A stretch of DNA of 64,000 nucleotides from Brucella pseudintermedia (lineage in GTDB: Bacteria; Pseudomonadota; Alphaproteobacteria; Rhizobiales; Rhizobiaceae), in NCBI RefSeq assembly GCF_008932435.1, contig NZ_WBWE01000012.1:62001-126000 (forward strand), given 5' to 3'. The position numbers and the translations under genes were made by a program. Positions 26,347 to 36,126 of the stretch are shown piece by piece. Every line of letters begins with the position of its first letter. Position 1 is the first letter of the stretch. Under the pieces are notes generated by a model. That model was given only the letters and a program-made list of their open reading frames with translations. It was not told the DNA's origin and searched no databases.

Positions 26347-27783
26347 ATGCAGACTGATCTGATAGCTCATCTGACCCTTGCAGCACCGGAGGTTCTCCTT
26401 GCTGTGGGCGCCTTGGCACTGCTCATGATTGGCGTGTTCTCCGGCGAACGGGCGACCACGCTCGTCAACGGATTATCCGTCGCGGTGCTTATTGCGGCGC
26501 TGGCACTGGTCATCCTTTTCCCGGCAAACGGCGCCGCATTCGGCGGAGCCATCGTCAATGACGGTTTCAGCCGCTTCATGAAAGTGCTGACGCTGATCGG
26601 CTCCATCGTGACGCTGATCATGTCGGTCGGTTTCGCCAAGGCGGAAAAGTTCGACAAGTTCGAATTCCCGGTCCTGATCGTGATTTCCACGCTCGGCATG
26701 CTGCTGATGGTTTCGGCCTCCAACATGCTGTCGCTCTATCTCGGCCTCGAACTGCAATCGCTGGCGCTCTATGTGCTGGCCGCGTTCAACCGCGATAGCG
26801 TCCGTTCGACGGAAGCCGGCCTGAAATATTTCGTCCTTGGCTCCCTGTCCTCGGGTATGCTGCTTTACGGCATTTCGCTCGTCTATGGTTACACCGGTCA
26901 TATCGGCTTTGTCGAAATCGCGCAGGCCGTCTCCGGCGGACAGCGCGAGCTGGGCCTGGTGTTCGGTCTGGTCTTCATTCTGGCCGGTCTGGCATTCAAG
27001 ATTTCCGCCGTTCCGTTCCACATGTGGACGCCGGATGTCTATGAAGGCGCGCCGACCCCGGTAACGGCATTCTTTGCCGCCGCTCCGAAGATGGCCGCCA
27101 TGGCGCTCATCATCCGCGTCGTCTCCGAAGCCTTCGCCCCGGTCACCCATGACTGGCAGCAGGTCGTGATCTTCATCGCGCTTGCCTCGATGATCCTCGG
27201 TGCCTTTGCCGCCATTGGCCAGCGCAACATCAAGCGCCTGATGGCTTATTCCTCGATCAGCCATATGGGTTATGCGCTCGTTGGTCTGGCCGCCGGAACG
27301 GTGATCGGCGTGAAGGGCGTGATGATCTACATGGCGATCTACCTTGCCATGACGCTCGGCATCTTCGCGTTCATCCTCGCAATGCGCACCAAGGACGGCA
27401 ATGTCGAGAACATCGATGATCTGGCCGGTCTGTCCCGCACCAATCCGGTGCTGGCAACGATCATGACCATCTTCCTGTTCTCGCTCGCTGGCATTCCGCC
27501 GCTCGCAGGCTTCTTCGGCAAGTGGTATACCTTCCTTGCCGCTGTGCAGGCCGGTCTCCTGCCGCTCGCCATCATCGGTATCGTGGCTTCGGTCGTGGGC
27601 GCGTTCTACTACCTGCGCATGATCAAGATCATGTGGTTCGATGAGCCGACGGGCGGTTTCGTTCCGGTCGCGGGCGAGCTTCGCCTCGTTCTCGGCGTAA
27701 CGGGTGCCTTCGTGCTCTTCTACGTCTTCATTGCTGGCCCGATCGGTGGCCTTGCCGAAGCCGCAGCCAAGACGTTCTTCTGA
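26347..27783 (+). CDS. nuoN: NADH-quinone oxidoreductase subunit N
   Basis: A 478-residue antiporter-like subunit, last of complex [21 protein letters not shown] near residue 128 and [20 protein letters not shown] near residue 218 carry the key Glu and Lys. It starts 18 bases after nuoM. birA begins 24 bases after its stop, so birA and perhaps rnj are read from the nuo operon. Confidence 0.98.
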   Translation: MQTDLIAHLTLAAPEVLLAVGALALLMIGVFSGERATTLVNGLSVAVLIAALALVILFPANGAAFGGAIVNDGFSRFMKVLTLIGSIVTLIMSVGFAKAEKFDKFEFPVLIVISTLGMLLMVSASNMLSLYLGLELQSLALYVLAAFNRDSVRSTEAGLKYFVLGSLSSGMLLYGISLVYGYTGHIGFVEIAQAVSGGQRELGLVFGLVFILAGLAFKISAVPFHMWTPDVYEGAPTPVTAFFAAAPKMAAMALIIRVVSEAFAPVTHDWQQVVIFIALASMILGAFAAIGQRNIKRLMAYSSISHMGYALVGLAAGTVIGVKGVMIYMAIYLAMTLGIFAFILAMRTKDGNVENIDDLAGLSRTNPVLATIMTIFLFSLAGIPPLAGFFGKWYTFLAAVQAGLLPLAIIGIVASVVGAFYYLRMIKIMWFDEPTGGFVPVAGELRLVLGVTGAFVLFYVFIAGPIGGLAEAAAKTFF

Positions 27784-27807
27784 TTAATGCATGAGGCGGA
27801 AGCATAG

Positions 27808-28605
27808 ATGAGTTTTGCGCTTTCGCCTGTTGCGGCAAATGAGGGCTACCGTCTCGAAAGCTTCGAGACGGTAGGTTCCACCAACGCTGTTGCCCTTGAA
27901 CGGGCAGCCGCCGGTGATCCGGGCAGGCTCTGGCTTGTCACGAAGAAGCAGGAAAGCGGCCGCGGGAGAAGGGGCCGTGCCTGGTCCACGCCGGAAGGCA
28001 ATCTTGCCTCCACGCTTCTCCTCGTCGAATCCTATGAAATGAAGACGGCGGCGACGCTTGGTTTCGTCGCCGGGCTGTCGCTTGCCGATGCGCTTGACGC
28101 GGTATTCGCCGCAACCGGGCCTGCCGTGCCGCCGACGATCGGCCTCAAATGGCCAAACGATGTGCTGCTGAATGGCGCCAAACTGTCTGGCATCCTGCTC
28201 GAATCCTCTATTCTGGCGACAAACCTGTTCGCCGTTGCCATCGGCATCGGAACGAATGTAGTCGCCTTTCCCGACGATTTGCCCTACGCGGCCACGTCCC
28301 TGCGTGCGCTCGGCAGCAAATGCGATGCGGAAACCTTGTTCGCGGCCCTGTCGGATGCATGGTCTGTCAATTATCGCGTCTGGAACGAGGGGCGCGGCCT
28401 TGATGACATTCGCAAGCGCTGGCTGCAGCGCGCCCATGGTCTTGGCCAGCGTGTGACGATGCAGGTTGAAGGCCGTATCGTCGAAGGCCATTTTGATACG
28501 ATTGACGAGTCATGCCGTTTTGTTATTCGCGAAGATGACGGCTCGCGGGTTGCGGTAACGGCTGGCGATGTCTATTTCGGAACTGCTGCTACAATACGCA
28601 AATAA
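27808..28605 (+). CDS. birA: Biotin-[acetyl-CoA-carboxylase] ligase
   Basis: A 265-residue enzyme that activates biotin with ATP and attaches it to carrier lysines of carboxylases. The biotinoyl-AMP loop is clear: GSTNAVALERAAAG near residue 20, ESGRGRRGRAWSTPEGNLAS near residue 50 and IGLKWPNDVLLNGAKLSGIL near residue 110. There is no N-terminal DNA-binding domain, so this is the monofunctional type and not a biotin repressor. It sits directly after nuoN, a common arrangement in alphaproteobacteria. Confidence 0.95.
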   Translation: MSFALSPVAANEGYRLESFETVGSTNAVALERAAAGDPGRLWLVTKKQESGRGRRGRAWSTPEGNLASTLLLVESYEMKTAATLGFVAGLSLADALDAVFAATGPAVPPTIGLKWPNDVLLNGAKLSGILLESSILATNLFAVAIGIGTNVVAFPDDLPYAATSLRALGSKCDAETLFAALSDAWSVNYRVWNEGRGLDDIRKRWLQRAHGLGQRVTMQVEGRIVEGHFDTIDESCRFVIREDDGSRVAVTAGDVYFGTAATIRK

Positions 28606-28697
28606 TTTGCTTTGTTTTGTCTTGCCAGGGTTGCAACAGGACAACTTTAGGTCCAGTTGATGCGGCAAGACCGCTCGATAGTCATAGAGGAAATTTC

Positions 28698-30374
28698 ATG
28701 GCCCGATCCAATACTACGGAACTCGTCTTTCTGCCGCTTGGCGGCGTGGGCGAAATCGGCATGAATTTGGCCATGTACGGTTACGGTCCCGCGGATAATC
28801 GCGAGTGGCTGGTGGTGGATATGGGCGTGAGCTTTGCGGGGCCGGAACAGCCCGGCGCCGATCTCATCCTGCCGGATATCCGCTATCTTGAGGCTGAAAA
28901 GCACAATCTGCGCGGCATCGTCATCACCCATGCGCATGAAGACCATTTTGGCGCGCTGCTCGATCTGTGGCCGCGCCTGAAAGTGCCTGTCTACGCGACG
29001 CCTTTCACCGCCGGTCTGCTTGAAGCCAAGCGGCAGTCGGAAGACGGCGCGCCCGAAATCCCGATTACCGTTTACAACGCGGGCGGGAAGTTCGAGGTCG
29101 GGCCTTTCAAGGTCGAAGCGGTGGCCGTTACCCACTCGATTCCCGAGCCGGTTTCGCTGGCCATTACCACGCCGCTCGGTACGGTCGTGCACACGGGCGA
29201 CTGGAAGATGGACCCGGAGCCGTCGCTGGGGCCGGTTATCGACGAGGCGCGTTTCCGCGCTATCGGCGATGCGGGCGTGCTGGCGCTGATCTGCGATTCC
29301 ACCAATGCGCTGCGCGAAGGTGAATCCCCTTCGGAGCGGCAGGTCGGCGAGAGCCTGCGTGAGTTGATTGAAAATGCGCGTGGCCGCGTTGCGATTACGA
29401 CCTTCTCCTCGAATGTCGGGCGCATCCGCTCCATCACGGAAGCCGCGCGTGACGCGGGCCGTCAGGTGCTGGTGGTTGGGCGTTCGATGAAGCGCGCAAT
29501 CTCCGTTGCGACCGAGCTTGGCTATATGGAAGGCCTGCCGGAATATCTCAGCGAAGAGGATTACGGCTATATTCCACGCGAGAATGTGGTGATGATCCTG
29601 ACCGGCAGTCAGGGTGAACCGCGTGCCGCGCTCGCCAAGCTGGCGCGTGACGAAATGCGCAGCCTTGCCTTGTCGGCGGGCGACACGGTCATCTATTCAT
29701 CCCGCGCCATTCCGGGCAACGAAAAGGCCATTCTCGACATCAAGAACCGCCTGATCGATCGCGGCATCAAGATCATCGGCGATGAGGATGCACTGGTCCA
29801 TGTGTCCGGCCATCCGCGCCGCAACGAATTGCGCCGGATGTATTCCTGGGTTCGCCCGCAAATTCTGGTGCCGGTGCACGGCGAGGCCGCTCATCTGGTC
29901 GCGCAAGGATCGCTCGGCGCGATGGAAGGCATCGAGCAGGTCGCGCAGGTGCGTGACGGCGACATGCTGCGTCTTGCCCCCGGCAAGGCCGAAATCATCG
30001 ATGAAGCGCCGGTAGGCCGCATCTACAAGGACGGCAAGCTGATCGGCGACGAGGAAGAAATCGGCATGGTCGAGCGCCGCAAGCTCGCCTATGTCGGCCA
30101 TGTGGCCGTCTCTGTTCTGCTGGATCGTGACCACAAGATCGTCGATGAGCCTGACCTTGTGACGTTCGGCGTGCCGGAAGAAAACGCCGTCGGCGACCTG
30201 ATGGAAGACATTCTTCTGGACGCCGCAATCGAGGCCATCGACAGCATTCCGCGCGTGCGCCGCAAGGACCTCGAGCTGGTGCGCGAATCCGTGCGCCGTG
30301 CCGTTCGTGCTGCGGCAAATGAGGCATGGGGCAAAAAGCCGGTGGTGACCGTATTCGTGAATAGGATACGCTGA
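28698..30374 (+). CDS. rnj: Ribonuclease J
   Basis: A 558-residue metallo-beta-lactamase/beta-CASP ribonuclease that trims and decays RNA from 5' and internal sites. The metal site THAHEDHFGALLDLW is near residue 75 and the beta-CASP part contains TFSSNVGRIRSITEAA and VHVSGHPRRNELRRM. It probably has the 5'-exonuclease role known for RNase J in alphaproteobacteria. The ATG at 28698 (MARSNTTELVFLPLGG) follows AGAGGAAA and matches family starts; codons upstream from 28617 are not convincing. Confidence 0.95.
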   Translation: MARSNTTELVFLPLGGVGEIGMNLAMYGYGPADNREWLVVDMGVSFAGPEQPGADLILPDIRYLEAEKHNLRGIVITHAHEDHFGALLDLWPRLKVPVYATPFTAGLLEAKRQSEDGAPEIPITVYNAGGKFEVGPFKVEAVAVTHSIPEPVSLAITTPLGTVVHTGDWKMDPEPSLGPVIDEARFRAIGDAGVLALICDSTNALREGESPSERQVGESLRELIENARGRVAITTFSSNVGRIRSITEAARDAGRQVLVVGRSMKRAISVATELGYMEGLPEYLSEEDYGYIPRENVVMILTGSQGEPRAALAKLARDEMRSLALSAGDTVIYSSRAIPGNEKAILDIKNRLIDRGIKIIGDEDALVHVSGHPRRNELRRMYSWVRPQILVPVHGEAAHLVAQGSLGAMEGIEQVAQVRDGDMLRLAPGKAEIIDEAPVGRIYKDGKLIGDEEEIGMVERRKLAYVGHVAVSVLLDRDHKIVDEPDLVTFGVPEENAVGDLMEDILLDAAIEAIDSIPRVRRKDLELVRESVRRAVRAAANEAWGKKPVVTVFVNRIR

Positions 30375-30405
30375 ACCATAGCTGATAACAGCAAGGGAGG
30401 TGCTG

Positions 30406-30810
30406 ATGCTCGAACGCTTGAACCACGTGGCGATTGCCGTTCCGGATATTGAGGCCGCCGCAGCGCTTTATCGCGGCAAGCTCGGTGCCAAGGTCACCGA
30501 GCCACAGGCGCTGCCCGAACATGGCGTGACCGTGGTTTTCATCGACGTCGGCAATACCAAGATCGAATTGCTGGAGCCGTTGGGCGAGGGGTCGCCCATC
30601 GCGGCATTTCTGGAAAAGAACCCGTCGGGCGGGATGCATCATCTGTGCTACGAGGTCACAGACATCGTTGCCGCGCGCGACCGTCTGAAGGCGGAGGGCG
30701 CGCGCATCCTCGGTGACGGAGAGCCGAAGACCGGCGCGCATGGCAAGCCGGTCCTGTTTCTCCATCCCAAGGATTTCAATGGCACGCTGATCGAGCTTGA
30801 AGAGGTGTAA
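30406..30810 (+). CDS. mce: Methylmalonyl-CoA epimerase
   Basis: A 134-residue VOC-fold enzyme that interconverts the (R) and (S) forms of methylmalonyl-CoA in propionate breakdown. Metal ligands fit: LNHVAIAVPDIEAAAALYRG at the start, KIELLEPLGEGSPIAAFLEK near residue 48, GGMHHLCYEVTDI near residue 70 and a C-terminal FLHPKDFNGTLIELEEV. The ATG at 30406 follows AAGGGAGG; a GTG at 30400 is less likely. DUF1467 follows after two bases. Confidence 0.93.
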   Translation: MLERLNHVAIAVPDIEAAAALYRGKLGAKVTEPQALPEHGVTVVFIDVGNTKIELLEPLGEGSPIAAFLEKNPSGGMHHLCYEVTDIVAARDRLKAEGARILGDGEPKTGAHGKPVLFLHPKDFNGTLIELEEV

Positions 30811-30812
30811 TC

Positions 30813-31082
30813 ATGTCTCTGGTTTCGGGAATAGCCATCTATTTCATCATCTGGTGGACCACGCTTTTCGCGCTCCTGCCGGTGGGCCTGCGCACGCAGG
30901 CCGAAGAAAATGAAGTGACTTTGGGCACGGTCGCCAGTGCTCCCGCCAAGCCGCGCATCGGACGCGCCTTCCTGCGCACCACGGCCGTCGCAACGCTCAT
31001 TTTCCTGCTCTATTATTACCTCACCCAGGTCAGCGGTTTCGGCCTTGACGACATTCCGCATTTCTTCCCGGACCTGACGTGA
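30813..31082 (+). CDS. DUF1467 family small membrane protein
   Basis: An 89-residue protein with two spans, GIAIYFIIWWTTLFALLPVG (about 5-25) and TAVATLIFLLYYYLTQVSGF (about 55-76), separated by a soluble loop. This is the DUF1467 pattern, widespread in alphaproteobacteria and usually found between mce and proS as here. It starts two bases after mce and is followed by a strong terminator. Function is unknown. Confidence 0.88.
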   Translation: MSLVSGIAIYFIIWWTTLFALLPVGLRTQAEENEVTLGTVASAPAKPRIGRAFLRTTAVATLIFLLYYYLTQVSGFGLDDIPHFFPDLT

Positions 31083-31110
31083 TCTGACCCGTTCTCGCGA
31101 TACGGATTTG

Positions 31111-31143
31111 GAGGCTGCTTAAAAATTAGGCAGCCTCTTTTTT
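31111..31143 (+). terminator. Terminator after DUF1467
   Basis: GAGGCTGC (31111-31118) pairs with GCAGCCTC (31130-31137), followed by TTTTTT. A standard intrinsic terminator that ends the nuo-birA-rnj-mce-DUF1467 run. Confidence 0.9.
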
Positions 31144-31416
31144 GTATAAAGAAAAGTGGACTGATCCACCAAAAGTTGTAGTCGACAACAGCGGCCAAGC
31201 GTAACCCGTTGAATTTGCGGCGGGCTGCAACCTGCCGTCATTTGCGGGGCCGATGCAATTTCCCGGGCAATTTTGCATGCATAAATCGTTTTATACTTAA
31301 GTGAAATTTAATACTTGCAGGTGCGAAAGGCACCGTGATAAATCCCACAAAATCAATGTGTTATTCGCACATAAAAAACAGCGAAATTGCGGAGAAGGCG
31401 GCCATTCTGCAAGTGC

Positions 31417-31444
31417 AAAAAAAAAGCAAGGCTTTCGCCTTGCT
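31417..31444 (-). terminator. Intrinsic terminator on the reverse strand in a gene-free region
   Basis: On the reverse strand AGCAAGGC (31444-31437) and GCCTTGCT (31432-31425) form a perfect eight-base stem with a GAAA loop, followed by a run of nine U. No recognised gene on the reverse strand ends here, so it points to an unannotated RNA or small ORF transcribed from the right. Confidence 0.8.
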
Positions 31445-31882
31445 AATCAAATACGCGTTCGATCCGTTTCCATTTGACTGGCGGCTGCGAAAGTCGCGCC
31501 TGGATCCATCCTCCCAAGACTTTGACCGCGTGAAACCAACGGTTTTATTCCGTTGTTGCTCTTATGCTGAAAAAAATAGCGAACTGCACAGCTTTTGTCA
31601 CGAAAAATCTTCTTTGGCGTCATATTTCTTTCGCAAATTTTCGCGAGCGACGGTGATATATCTGTAATATATTGAATTTGAATGTGAATCTGGAAGCCCA
31701 ATTTTGCGTGGCCAGTTCTTTCGGCAGGCTATCATGGCTGTGGATGGGGAAATCCGCTGCCCCGAAAGCTTTTCCAGGCGGGTTTCCAACCGGTCTATAA
31801 CCCGGTAAGAAACCGACGAATATGCTTAATTTTTGCCTGATTCTTGAAGCACTCAGGCAGTCCCTCTTGATTGGTGGTTACA

Positions 31883-33211
31883 ATGCGTCTGTCGCGGTAT
31901 TTTTTGCCTATTCTGAAGGAAAACCCCAAGGAGGCGGAAATCGTCTCCCACAGGCTGATGCTGCGCTCGGGCATGATCCGTCAACAGTCGGCCGGCATTT
32001 ATGCCTGGCTGCCGATCGGCCTGAAGGTGCTGAACAAGGTCTGCGACATCATTCGCGAAGAGCAGAACCGCGCCGGCGCCAATGAAATCCTGATGCCGAC
32101 CATCCAGTCCGCCGAGCTGTGGCGCGAAAGCGGCCGCTATGACGCCTACGGCAAGGAAATGCTGCGCATTCAGGACCGGCAGGAGCGCGAAATGCTCTTC
32201 GGCCCGACCAATGAGGAAATGGTCACGGATATTTTCCGGTCCTATGTGCGCTCCTACAAGGATCTGCCGCTCAATCTCTACCACATCCAGTGGAAGTTCC
32301 GCGATGAAGTGCGCCCGCGTTTCGGTGTCATGCGCTCACGCGAATTCCTGATGAAGGACGCCTATTCGTTCGACCTCGACTATGAGGGCGCGAAAATGGC
32401 TTACTACCGCATGTTCGTGTCTTATCTGCGCACCTTCGCCCGCGTCGGCTTGCAGGCGATCCCGATGCGCGCCGATACCGGCCCGATTGGCGGCGACCTT
32501 TCCCACGAATTCATCATTCTGGCGGAAACCGGCGAAAGCCAGGTTTTCTGCGACAAGGCCTATCTCGATCTGGCCGTGCCGGGCGCGGACACCGATTTCC
32601 GCAACGATGCGCAACTCACCGACATCGTTCAGCGCTGGACGACGCCTTATGCGGCGACCGACGAAATGCATGACGAGGCCGACTGGGCCAAGGTGAAGCC
32701 TGAAAATCAGGTTTCCGCGCGCGGCATCGAAGTCGGCCACATCTTCCATTTCGGCACCAAATATTCCGAACCGATGGGCGCGAAAGTGCAGGGCCCGGAT
32801 GGTAAGGAACATCTGGTTTCCATGGGTTCCTACGGCATCGGCCCGTCGCGCCTTGTCGCGGCCGCCATCGAAGCCTTCCACGACGATGCAGGCATTATCT
32901 GGCCGAAGGCCATCGCGCCGTTCGGTGCCGGCATCGTCAACATGAAGCCGGGCGACGAAGGCTGCGACGCCGTGAGCGAAAAGCTCTACGAGGCGCTGAC
33001 CAATGCAGGCGTCGATCCGCTGCTCGACGACACGGACGACCGTCCGGGCGCGAAATTCGCCACGATGGACCTGATCGGCCTGCCGACGCAGGTGATCGTC
33101 GGACCGCGCGGCGTCGCCGCCGGTGAAGTCGAAATCAAGGATCGCAAGACCGGCGAACGCCAGAACCTGAGCGTCGAAGCCGCGATCAATCTCTTGACGG
33201 CAGAAGCATGA
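31883..33211 (+). CDS. proS: Prolyl-tRNA synthetase, short bacterial form
   Basis: A 442-residue class II synthetase that charges tRNA-Pro. Motif 1 is around [20 protein letters not shown] (about 32-52); motif 2 is [21 protein letters not shown] near residue 140 (quoted in part); motif 3 is [13 protein letters not shown] near residue 315; and the anticodon-binding domain is at the end. The length shows that the editing insertion domain of E. coli ProRS is absent, as usual in alphaproteobacteria. The ATG at 31883 ([11 protein letters not shown]) is preferred to an in-frame start at 31871. The stop overlaps the next gene by four bases. Confidence 0.96.
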   Translation: MRLSRYFLPILKENPKEAEIVSHRLMLRSGMIRQQSAGIYAWLPIGLKVLNKVCDIIREEQNRAGANEILMPTIQSAELWRESGRYDAYGKEMLRIQDRQEREMLFGPTNEEMVTDIFRSYVRSYKDLPLNLYHIQWKFRDEVRPRFGVMRSREFLMKDAYSFDLDYEGAKMAYYRMFVSYLRTFARVGLQAIPMRADTGPIGGDLSHEFIILAETGESQVFCDKAYLDLAVPGADTDFRNDAQLTDIVQRWTTPYAATDEMHDEADWAKVKPENQVSARGIEVGHIFHFGTKYSEPMGAKVQGPDGKEHLVSMGSYGIGPSRLVAAAIEAFHDDAGIIWPKAIAPFGAGIVNMKPGDEGCDAVSEKLYEALTNAGVDPLLDDTDDRPGAKFATMDLIGLPTQVIVGPRGVAAGEVEIKDRKTGERQNLSVEAAINLLTAEA

Positions 33212-34524
33212 GCAACGCGGCGGCAGCAAAATCCGGGGACAAGGCAAAGGTGGCCCAAAAGGCTCCCAAGTCCGGTCCATTCTCGGCCTATGAGCGGATG
33301 ATCGCCTGGCGATATCTGCGCGCGCGCCGCCGCGAGACTTTCATCTCGGTCATTGCCGGGTTTTCCTTCACTGGCATCATGCTGGGCGTGGCGACCCTCA
33401 TCATCGTCATGGCGGTGATGAACGGCTTCCGCGCCGAGCTGCTAACCCGCATTCTCGGCATCAACGGCCATCTCATCATGCAGCCGATTGACCGTCCGCT
33501 GGACGATTATGCCGATCTCATCAAGCGGATCGACGCTATTCCCGGCATCAAGTTCGCCATTCCCGTCGTGGAAGGGCAGGCGCTTGTGCAGGGCAATATC
33601 GGCGCTGGCAATGGCGCGCTGATCCGTGGCTTGCGTGAGGAAGATCTGGACAAGCTCAAGCTCGTTTCCGGCAATATTCGCCAGGGTACGCTCCAGGGCT
33701 TCGATCAGGCCGGCGGCGTCGCCATCGGCACCCGCATGGCGGAAAATCTCGGCCTTTCCATCGGCGATACGCTGCGCGTGATCTCGCCGGACGGCGATGT
33801 CACCCCCTTCGGCGTCAATCCGCGCGTGAAGGCCTATCCGATTGTCGCCATCTTCGAGATTGGCATGTCGGAATATGACGCCTCCATTGTCATGATGCCG
33901 CTTTCCGAGGCGCAGCTTTTCTTCAATCAGGAAGGCAAGGTGCAATCGCTTGAAATCTTTGTCGATAATCCCGACAAGGTGGATGCGATGCGCGCGCCTG
34001 TGGAAGAGGCGGCGGGACGCCAGCTTTCGCTTGTCGACTGGCGCCAGCGCAACCAGACTTTCTTCTCGGCGCTGGAAGTCGAGCGCAACGTCATGTTCAT
34101 GATCCTGACGCTGATCGTGCTCGTGGCGGCGCTCAACATCATTTCCGGCCTCATCATGCTGGTGAAGGACAAGGGGCATGATATTGCGATCCTGCGCACC
34201 ATGGGGGCAACTCGTGGCGCGGTGATGCGCATATTCCTGATGACGGGCGCTGCCATCGGCGTCACCGGCACGGTGGCCGGTGTGGTTCTGGGCGTCGTCG
34301 TGTGCCTCAATGTCGAGCGAATCCGCGAGTTTTTCTCGTGGCTCTCCGGCACCACGCTTTTCAATCCGGAACTTTATTTCCTGAGCCAACTGCCTGCAAA
34401 AATGGACCCCGGCGAAACGATTTCCGTCATCGTCATGGCTCTGGTGCTTTCGTTCATCGCCACCATTTTCCCGGCCTGGCGCGCTGCCAAGCTCGATCCG
34501 GTCGAAGCATTGAGGTATGAATAA
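33208..34524 (+). CDS. lolC: Lipoprotein-releasing ABC transporter permease, LolC/LolE family
   Basis: A 438-residue inner-membrane permease that lifts lipoproteins from the inner membrane for transfer to LolA. The N-terminus is soluble (to about residue 35) followed by [20 protein letters not shown] and the first span; a large periplasmic domain spans about 75-285; three further spans follow (about 290, 340 and 400). The end, [18 protein letters not shown], is characteristic of FtsX-like permeases. Alphaproteobacteria have a single LolC/E-type permease that probably works as a homodimer, so lolC, lolE and lolF names are all used. lolD overlaps its stop by one base. Confidence 0.93.
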   Translation: MSNAAAAKSGDKAKVAQKAPKSGPFSAYERMIAWRYLRARRRETFISVIAGFSFTGIMLGVATLIIVMAVMNGFRAELLTRILGINGHLIMQPIDRPLDDYADLIKRIDAIPGIKFAIPVVEGQALVQGNIGAGNGALIRGLREEDLDKLKLVSGNIRQGTLQGFDQAGGVAIGTRMAENLGLSIGDTLRVISPDGDVTPFGVNPRVKAYPIVAIFEIGMSEYDASIVMMPLSEAQLFFNQEGKVQSLEIFVDNPDKVDAMRAPVEEAAGRQLSLVDWRQRNQTFFSALEVERNVMFMILTLIVLVAALNIISGLIMLVKDKGHDIAILRTMGATRGAVMRIFLMTGAAIGVTGTVAGVVLGVVVCLNVERIREFFSWLSGTTLFNPELYFLSQLPAKMDPGETISVIVMALVLSFIATIFPAWRAAKLDPVEALRYE

Positions 34525-35207
34525 TGGCGGCTGAAATCATCATGCGGCTGCAACGCGTCGGCCGCGCCTATAAGGAAGCCGACCGTGAACTGGTGATCCT
34601 CAAGGATGCCGATTTCACGCTGCGTCGCGGCGAGATGGTTGCGCTTGTCGCGCCATCGGGCGCGGGCAAGTCTACCTTGCTGCACACCGCAGGCCTTCTG
34701 GAACGTCCCGATGAGGGAGAGGTTTTCCTTGACGGGCGCTCCTGCAGCAAGCTTTCCGATGATGAGCGGACGGCGGTGCGCCGCAACGACATCGGCTTCG
34801 TCTATCAGTTCCATCACCTGCTCCCGGAATTTTCCGCGCTGGAAAATGTGATGATGCCGCAGATGATCCGCGGACTGTCGAAGAAGCAGGCAGCAGAGCG
34901 CGCGCAGCAGCTTCTTGAATATATGAAGATCGGCAAGCGTGCCTCGCATCGCCCGTCGGAACTTTCCGGCGGCGAGCAGCAGCGTGTCGCCATTGCCCGC
35001 GCCGTCGCCAATGCGCCGCTTGTTCTTCTGGCGGACGAGCCGACCGGCAACCTCGACCCGACGACTTCGTCTTATGTCTTCGGTGCTCTGGAAGCGCTCG
35101 TGCGCCAGTCCGGGCTTGCTGCCCTGATCGCCACTCACAATCACGAACTGGCTGGCCGCATGGACCGGCGCGTGACGCTCAAGGACGGTAAGGTCGTCGA
35201 CCTTTAA
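34524..35207 (+). CDS. lolD: Lipoprotein-releasing ABC transporter ATPase
   Basis: A 227-residue ATPase that powers lipoprotein release. Walker A is [11 protein letters not shown] near residue 48, the signature is [16 protein letters not shown] near residue 150, Walker B is [13 protein letters not shown] near residue 170, and the H-loop is ATHNHELAG near residue 208. It is translationally coupled to the permease gene upstream. A gene-poor, repeat-rich region follows. Confidence 0.96.
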   Translation: MAAEIIMRLQRVGRAYKEADRELVILKDADFTLRRGEMVALVAPSGAGKSTLLHTAGLLERPDEGEVFLDGRSCSKLSDDERTAVRRNDIGFVYQFHHLLPEFSALENVMMPQMIRGLSKKQAAERAQQLLEYMKIGKRASHRPSELSGGEQQRVAIARAVANAPLVLLADEPTGNLDPTTSSYVFGALEALVRQSGLAALIATHNHELAGRMDRRVTLKDGKVVDL

Positions 35208-35226
35208 AACTTCCACATTACAGTAG

Positions 35227-35275
35227 CACCTCATCCTGAGGAGCCGCCTCAGGCGGCGTCTCGAAGGGCGAGGTG
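35227..35275. repeat. Palindromic repeat family A, copy 1
   Basis: Begins CACCTCATCCTGAGGAGCCG and ends GTCTCGAAGGGCGAGGTG, with the centre CCGCCTCAGGCGG forming a hairpin. CACCTC and GAGGTG close the outer stem. A second copy lies 203 bases further on, and diverged copies are at 59034-59137. Confidence 0.8.
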
Positions 35276-35429
35276 CGGCTCCGCTATCAGCGCGTTCGTG
35301 TTTGGTCGAACAGGCCAGCGTTCCCATCTATTCTACTGTGCGTTTGATCGGGCAGGACCTTTGGGCCTTCCTATATATTCCCGTGCCCCTTGTCTTGGCG
35401 TTCAGGACGTCATGCAACCGCCCCGCCAG

Positions 35430-35478
35430 CACCTCATCCTGAGGAGCCGTCGTAGGCGGCGTCTCGAAGGGCGAGGTG
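35430..35478. repeat. Palindromic repeat family A, copy 2
   Basis: Same ends as copy 1; the centre reads CCGTCGTAGGCGG. After both copies GCGGCTCCGC continues, and weaker similarity around GTTCCCATC suggests that a longer segment was duplicated. Confidence 0.8.
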
Positions 35479-35669
35479 CGGCTCCGCCTGAACAGGCTCT
35501 CGTTCAGCCTCGCAACGTTCCCATCCCACTGTTCTTCCGTAGCCTGTCCTGCGGTTGTGTATTCACTATTCGTAAACCCTAAAATAAATGCCGGTGCAAA
35601 ACGGGTGTTGACTTGCGAACAAAAATAGAACAAAAAATAAACATACGTGAACACAGAGGAGTTTCTCAC

Positions 35670-35756
35670 ATGACCGATCTCGTCCACGACGTTCTGTCTT
35701 TCATTTCGGTAAGCCTGTTCATTGCAACCTTCGCCATCTGGGTGAGCGCGATTTGA
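35670..35756 (+). CDS. Tiny membrane protein, 28 residues
   Basis: The ORF starts MTDLVHDVLSFISV and ends IWVSAI. It is one hydrophobic helix (about 9-27) after a short polar head, as in membrane microproteins. AGAGGAG lies about seven bases before the ATG. It stands alone between the family A repeats and dnaE. No family recognised. The start signal and helix make it plausible, but an ORF of this size could occur by chance. Confidence 0.45.
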   Translation: MTDLVHDVLSFISVSLFIATFAIWVSAI

Positions 35757-35767
35757 AGGAAATAGAG

Positions 35768-35812
35768 CATGTCTTCCAAAAAGCGGGAACCGGTTTTGGG
35801 AACAAAGACATG
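35768..35812. repeat. Palindromic element, CCGAAAAGTG family
   Basis: The outer stem is CATGTCTT (35768-35775) with AAGACATG (35805-35812); the core CCAAAAAGCG-N5-CGGTTTTGGG has the same 10-5-10 layout as the element between nuoF and nuoG. It lies just after the 28-residue ORF and could also act as its terminator. Confidence 0.65.
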
Positions 35813-36126
35813 CGTAAAAGATAGGGCATTTCCGGTGATTTCGGAAAACTGGAAATGCTTTGGCGGGTTCCTGTGAACCAGCGCCAGCGCGGCGATAGTC
35901 TTACTGGACATAGCCGCATCATTCCCCGAAACTGATGCTTTCAGGCGACAGAGTCGCCAGCCGCGATGAATCACGAATGTGGTTCATGCTTGAAGCAATG
36001 TGCTATCAGGCGGCTACTGTATCGGCTCGAAGATCGAAATCGATTTTCGGATAGTCCGATGCATGGATTTGGAGCGTCGGATGTATGTCCATCCGGGCGG
36101 CTCGGCAGATGATCGGGGTCGATGGA

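Larger units (their letters stand above)
31083..31882. other. AT-rich region before proS, 800 bases
   Basis: Markedly AT-richer than its neighbours, above all 31290-31700. The left end holds the DUF1467 terminator. ORFs of up to 110 codons (31335-31667 forward, 31447-31701 reverse) show no recognisable family and no good ribosome-binding site. A strong hairpin with a U run oriented to the reverse strand lies at 31417-31444, so a reverse-strand transcript probably ends there. The right end must hold the proS promoter. Confidence 0.6.
35208..36126. other. Repeat-rich gap between lolD and dnaE, 919 bases
   Basis: Holds two copies of a 49-base palindromic repeat (35227-35275 and 35430-35478), a 28-residue ORF (35670-35756), a copy of the CCGAAAAGTG-type palindromic element (35768-35812) and the dnaE promoter area. 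No larger convincing gene. Confidence 0.6.

Noticed and set aside
30406..30810. Glyoxalase I instead of methylmalonyl-CoA epimerase
   Set aside because: Same VOC fold, but the GGMHHLCYEV segment and the position between RNase J and DUF1467 fit the epimerase better.
31335..31667. 110-codon forward ORF in the AT-rich gap before proS
   Set aside because: No ribosome-binding site, no family, odd composition, and it runs through the reverse-strand terminator hairpin; probably chance.
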